Source of the DNA: Candidatus Zhuqueibacterota bacterium 4572_119
GTDB taxonomy: Bacteria; Zhuqueibacterota; Zhuqueibacteria; Thermofontimicrobiales; Thermofontimicrobiaceae
Direction: 5' to 3'
Assembly (NCBI GenBank): GCA_002084535.1
Contig: NBLI01000189.1
Span: forward strand, 1 to 9,116
Length of the DNA: 9,116 bases
The notes beneath the pieces are model-generated. The model worked only from the letters and a program-made list of their open reading frames with translations. It did not search any database and had not been told where the DNA came from. Positions 6,665 to 9,116 of this stretch are shown here, piece after piece. A program made the translations under genes and the position numbers. Each line of letters begins with the position of its first letter. Within the stretch, counting starts at the first letter, position 1.

Positions 6665-8034
6665 ATCATTACATATTAATTGTCGATGACGAAGAAAATT
6701 TAACATTTTTCTTAAAAAGCGCACTTGAGCAAAAAGGGTACGAGGTAGAAGCGGTTCATCTTTTAGAAGATGCCAAAAAAGCGGTTTTATCAAAATACCC
6801 AGATTTAATCTTGCTCGACCTGAATTTGCCGGATGGCACCGGTCTTGATTTGTATCGGTTAATCAAAGAAAAAGGATTGGGAATACCAACGATTGTCATT
6901 ACAGCGCACGCATCTGTGAATTCGGCTGTGGAAGCATTAAAATTAGGCGTTGATGATTACATCATAAAACCGTTTGAATTGGATGAATTATTTGTCAACA
7001 TCAAAAAACAATTGAAGCGTTTTCAATTGAACAATCAATTTAATTATTATAAAAACCAGCTACAAACATCCTATCAGGAAGAATTTTTTGTCAGTCGTTT
7101 ACCACAAATCGAAGAACTGCAAAATTTTGCGCTTAAAATTGCCCAGGTAAAGGAAAGTGCTATTTTAATCGAAGGTGGCAGCGGCACTGGCAAAGAAATG
7201 GTTGCTCGTTTCATCCATCAAAATTCCCCACAAGCAGATTCACCGTTCGTGGAAATTAATTGCGCTTCTTTGCCGGACAATCTGCTGGAAAGTGAACTTT
7301 TTGGCTATGAGCCGGGTGCCTTTACAGACGCGAAAAAACGAAAAATTGGCTTGATTGAGCTCGCACAAAACGGTACTTTATTTTTAGATGAAATTTCTGA
7401 AATGTCTCCGGCGTTACAAGCAAAACTTTTGCGTGTGATCGAAAACCGGTTGTTCAAAAGATTGGGTGGGATTCGCGACATAAAAGTTAATATTCGTATT
7501 ATTGCAGCTACCAACCGGGATATTAAATCTCAGGTTGAACAGGAAAAATTCCGTGAAGATTTATTTTTCAGATTAAATATGTTTCACCTGATACTACCTT
7601 CATTAGCTGAAAGAAAGGATGAAATTTTGCTCATCGCCCAATTCTTCCTTGAAAAACTCGCCCGCAAATTACAGCGTCCCATTAAACGAATCACAGAAGA
7701 AGCGCAAGAGATGATATTAAAATATGACTGGCCCGGCAATATCCGCCAATTGCACAATACAATTGAGCGGGCTGTGATTCTGTGTGAGAGCGAAAAAATT
7801 GAAGTAGAGCATCTCGCCTGTGAAATGATGCGGGACAATCAGAAAAAAGGATCATTTCAACCAACCCTGAACGAGCTTCAGGAACGCTCATTGAAAGACT
7901 ATATTGAAAATCTCGAAAAATCACTGCTCCAGCAAGCGCTCCAGGTGAGCAATGGAAACCAGCTAAAAGCTGCAAGACTTTTAAATGAGCCGAGGCATAT
8001 TGTGCGTTACCTGGCTAAAAAACACGGTTTATGA
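6661..8034 (+). CDS. NtrC-family sigma-54-dependent response regulator
   Basis: This 457-residue protein has three domains. The receiver (1-120) has Asp9/Asp10, phospho-acceptor Asp53 in LLDLNLPDGTG, Thr81 and Lys103. The AAA+ domain (about 142-375) has Walker A GGSGTGKE (172-179), Walker B TLFLDEIS with Asp243-Glu244, the arginine-finger region REDLFFRLN (298-306) and sensor 2 WPGNIRQL (357-364). The sigma-54 contact loop reads GAFTDA (219-224) instead of GAFTGA, a variant also seen in other family members. The C-terminal Fis-type helix-turn-helix (about 418-457) has GNQLKAARLL and RHIVRYLAKKHGL. The protein should hexamerise on phosphorylation by the coupled kinase and open sigma-54 promoters. 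Its ATG overlaps the kinase TGA. The nearest candidate target promoter is at 8497-8513. Confidence 0.96.
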   Translation: MNHYILIVDDEENLTFFLKSALEQKGYEVEAVHLLEDAKKAVLSKYPDLILLDLNLPDGTGLDLYRLIKEKGLGIPTIVITAHASVNSAVEALKLGVDDYIIKPFELDELFVNIKKQLKRFQLNNQFNYYKNQLQTSYQEEFFVSRLPQIEELQNFALKIAQVKESAILIEGGSGTGKEMVARFIHQNSPQADSPFVEINCASLPDNLLESELFGYEPGAFTDAKKRKIGLIELAQNGTLFLDEISEMSPALQAKLLRVIENRLFKRLGGIRDIKVNIRIIAATNRDIKSQVEQEKFREDLFFRLNMFHLILPSLAERKDEILLIAQFFLEKLARKLQRPIKRITEEAQEMILKYDWPGNIRQLHNTIERAVILCESEKIEVEHLACEMMRDNQKKGSFQPTLNELQERSLKDYIENLEKSLLQQALQVSNGNQLKAARLLNEPRHIVRYLAKKHGL

Positions 8035-8092
8035 AAAAAATGATAATCCCTTTTCGCAAGGTAGAAATCGATAATAGAAGGATTTATTTAAT

Positions 8093-8214
8093 GAGTCCAT
8101 TCTAAAAACCAGGTATTTTAAGATTTTTCATAAATTATAGTGCTATAACTTCAATATAAACAGTTTTTGTTTTGATTGGGAAATACCTGGTTTTTACCTT
8201 TTTAGAGTTGACTC
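8093..8214 (+). mobile_element. 122-bp MITE-like element, copy 2
   Basis: This copy matches copy 1 (3642-3763) at 114 of 122 positions without gaps, in the same orientation. It is flanked by its own 6-bp direct repeat, TTTAAT (8087-8092 and 8215-8220), different from the ATGTAT around copy 1, so the two were separate insertions. The centre reads TTATAGTGCTATAA, a near-perfect palindrome. The element begins 58 nt after the response-regulator stop, and its long arms with T-tracts may serve as that operon's terminator; no other terminator was seen there. Confidence 0.9.
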
Positions 8215-8496
8215 TTTAATACAATTACAATAATTTTAATCAAATAAAATATAGTAATCCGTGTAACTCCGAGTTCCAATCCTATACAGAATAATTTTCT
8301 CCATTCCCCTTGTCTTTTCGGACAATTTTAACCAACTTGCTAACCATTTAATAAATTTAAACTTATTGTTGAGTACTATACTCTTCTTGATAATTTAGCC
8401 ATTTTTTTTTGTTAATATTAGCCAACCCAATTTAATATCTCACAAATCATTTTTCATAACACACTATTTAATTGAGAGTTACATCCAGAAGAAAAA

Positions 8497-8513
8497 TTGG
8501 CACTAATTTTGAT
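8497..8513 (+). promoter_or_regulatory. candidate sigma-54 promoter of the small receiver gene
   Basis: TTGGCAC-TAATT-TTGAT matches the -24/-12 consensus TTGGCAC-N5-TTGCW with correct spacing; the only departure is A for the conserved C at -12. Transcription would start near 8524, leaving about 20 nt of leader with an AAGGA site. A sigma-54 activator is encoded just upstream, which makes the match more credible. Confidence 0.5.
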
Positions 8514-8543
8514 ATGGATACACCTTATTTTAAGGACACGAAT

Positions 8544-8864
8544 ATGAAAATACTGGTAATTGATGAAGACGAATTTTTAGCTGAAAATTTATGTCAGTTT
8601 TTAAAATTTAATAATAATATACAAGCGCGTTATGTATCTTCAAACAAAGAGGCAATTCAACTTATTTCTCAAAATCAATTTGACCTGATACTTACAGATA
8701 TACAAATAACAAACTCAATCCACGATAACTGGTTGCTACAAATCGGAGATATAAATCCGGGACAAAAAATGATCATTATATCTTCATACCCGATTCCAAA
8801 AGAAATTGAATTATGTGAAAAATTAAATATCATTGGATATTTTGAAAAACCTTTTGATAATTGA
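8544..8864 (+). CDS. stand-alone response-regulator receiver protein, C-terminus truncated by a tandem duplication
   Basis: The 106-residue product starts at ATG 8544, chosen because AAGGA (8532-8536) lies 7 nt upstream and because MKILVIDEDE is the usual first beta strand of a receiver. The acidic cluster Asp7-Glu8-Asp9, phospho-acceptor Asp52 in FDLILTDIQI, Ser80/Ser81 and Lys102 in FEKPF are all present. There is no output domain. The frame stops one residue after FEKPFD because a 55-bp duplication shifts it; without the second copy the frame continues LGLILKTINQNGK to a TGA at 8953-8955, restoring the final helix. Single receivers usually relay phosphate or act by protein contact; the partner here is unknown. 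Confidence 0.85.
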   Translation: MKILVIDEDEFLAENLCQFLKFNNNIQARYVSSNKEAIQLISQNQFDLILTDIQITNSIHDNWLLQIGDINPGQKMIIISSYPIPKEIELCEKLNIIGYFEKPFDN

Positions 8865-8913
8865 ATTATGTGAAAAATTAAATATCATTGGATATTTTGA
8901 AAAACCTTTTGAT
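8804..8913 (+). repeat. perfect 55-bp tandem duplication
   Basis: The unit beginning AATTGAATTATGTGAAAAAT occupies 8804-8858 and is repeated exactly at 8859-8913. As 55 is not a multiple of three, the second copy shifts the receiver frame and creates the stop at 8862-8864. Perfect identity points to a very recent event, or to an assembly artefact. Confidence 0.95.
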
Positions 8914-9072
8914 TTGGGACTCATCTTAAAAACAATAAATCAAAATGGCAAATGAACTTACGAAAAGTGAGTTGAGGAAAATATTAAAAAGTAAAAGTAA
9001 TTGTAATATTGATAATTAAAATTCATTACATAATAATTAACTATTTTTTTTAACAAAATGAGGAGAAAGTTT

Positions 9073-9116
9073 ATGAAGAATGGTAAAGCTTTAGTATTTT
9101 TATTAATCTTCATGTT
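9073..9116 (+). CDS. start of a probably exported protein (cut by the window edge)
   Basis: ATG 9073 has AGGAG (9061-9065) 7 nt upstream, and the visible residues MKNGKALVFLLIFM have the charged-then-hydrophobic look of a signal peptide. An in-frame ATG at 9058 lacks a ribosome binding site. Only about 14 codons are visible, so no family can be given. Confidence 0.6.
   Translation, partial: MKNGKALVFLLIFM

Larger units (their letters stand above)
8035..8543. other. intergenic region between the two-component operon and the small receiver gene
   Basis: Apart from the MITE copy (8093-8214) and the sigma-54-like site (8497-8513), this AT-rich spacer holds no gene I can support on either strand. 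A small palindrome, GAGTA-CTA-TACTC (8371-8383), lies roughly 140 bp upstream of the predicted start of transcription, within the usual distance for a bEBP enhancer site. Confidence 0.6.

Noticed and set aside
3636..8220. Composite transposon bounded by the two MITEs
   Set aside because: The duplications differ for each copy (ATGTAT and TTTAAT), which means independent insertion; there is no transposase between them.
8472..8543. Upstream TTG start that would extend the small receiver by 24 residues
   Set aside because: The extension precedes the normal first beta strand, overlaps the sigma-54-like promoter, and ATG 8544 has a proper AAGGA site.

Overview
The window is AT-rich bacterial DNA with low-GC intergenic stretches. 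It carries a 19-heme c-type cytochrome fused to a membrane b-type cytochrome, and a sigma-54-type two-component system. This suits a respiratory, probably anaerobic or metal/redox-active bacterium. The gene style and dispersed repeats resemble FCB-group lineages such as Calditrichota or Ignavibacteria, but that placement is an impression from gene content; no rRNA or marker gene is present.

Layout. (1) 1-2717, minus strand: a large gene running off the left edge, whose 905 visible codons encode a signal peptide, 19 CXXCH heme sites and the start of a multi-pass cytochrome b domain. (2) 2718-3034: divergent intergenic region with a likely minus-strand promoter and a hairpin. (3) 3035-3490, plus: a MerR-family regulator with a cysteine-rich C-terminus and an odd C-rich tail, followed by a probable terminator. 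(4) 3491-4570: about 1.1 kb without a convincing gene but dense in structure: a promoter-like sequence, a 122-bp MITE, a 17-bp-arm hairpin, a 355-bp nested inverted repeat and a REP-like hairpin cluster. (5) 4571-8034, plus: a membrane histidine kinase with a CXXCH heme motif in its extracytoplasmic sensor, translationally coupled (ATGA overlap) to an NtrC-type response regulator. (6) 8035-8543: a second copy of the same 122-bp MITE and a sigma-54-like promoter. (7) 8544-8864, plus: a stand-alone receiver protein whose last helix was cut off by an exact 55-bp tandem duplication. (8) 9073 to the right edge: the first codons of a probably exported protein.

How the parts may work together (inference). 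The cytochrome looks like a quinol-linked conduit moving electrons between the membrane pool and a chain of periplasmic hemes. The kinase, if it binds heme c through its CFECH motif, could read redox state or a gas ligand outside the cytoplasm and signal through the sigma-54 activator. The sigma-54-like site upstream of the small receiver is the only candidate target seen here. No such site was found in front of the cytochrome, which is more likely served by a sigma-70-type promoter, possibly with the divergent MerR protein.

Most unusual: the heme motif in the kinase sensor; the eight-heme, 245-residue internal duplication in the cytochrome; the two direct MITE copies with different 6-bp target duplications bracketing the two-component operon; and the 55-bp duplication truncating the receiver.
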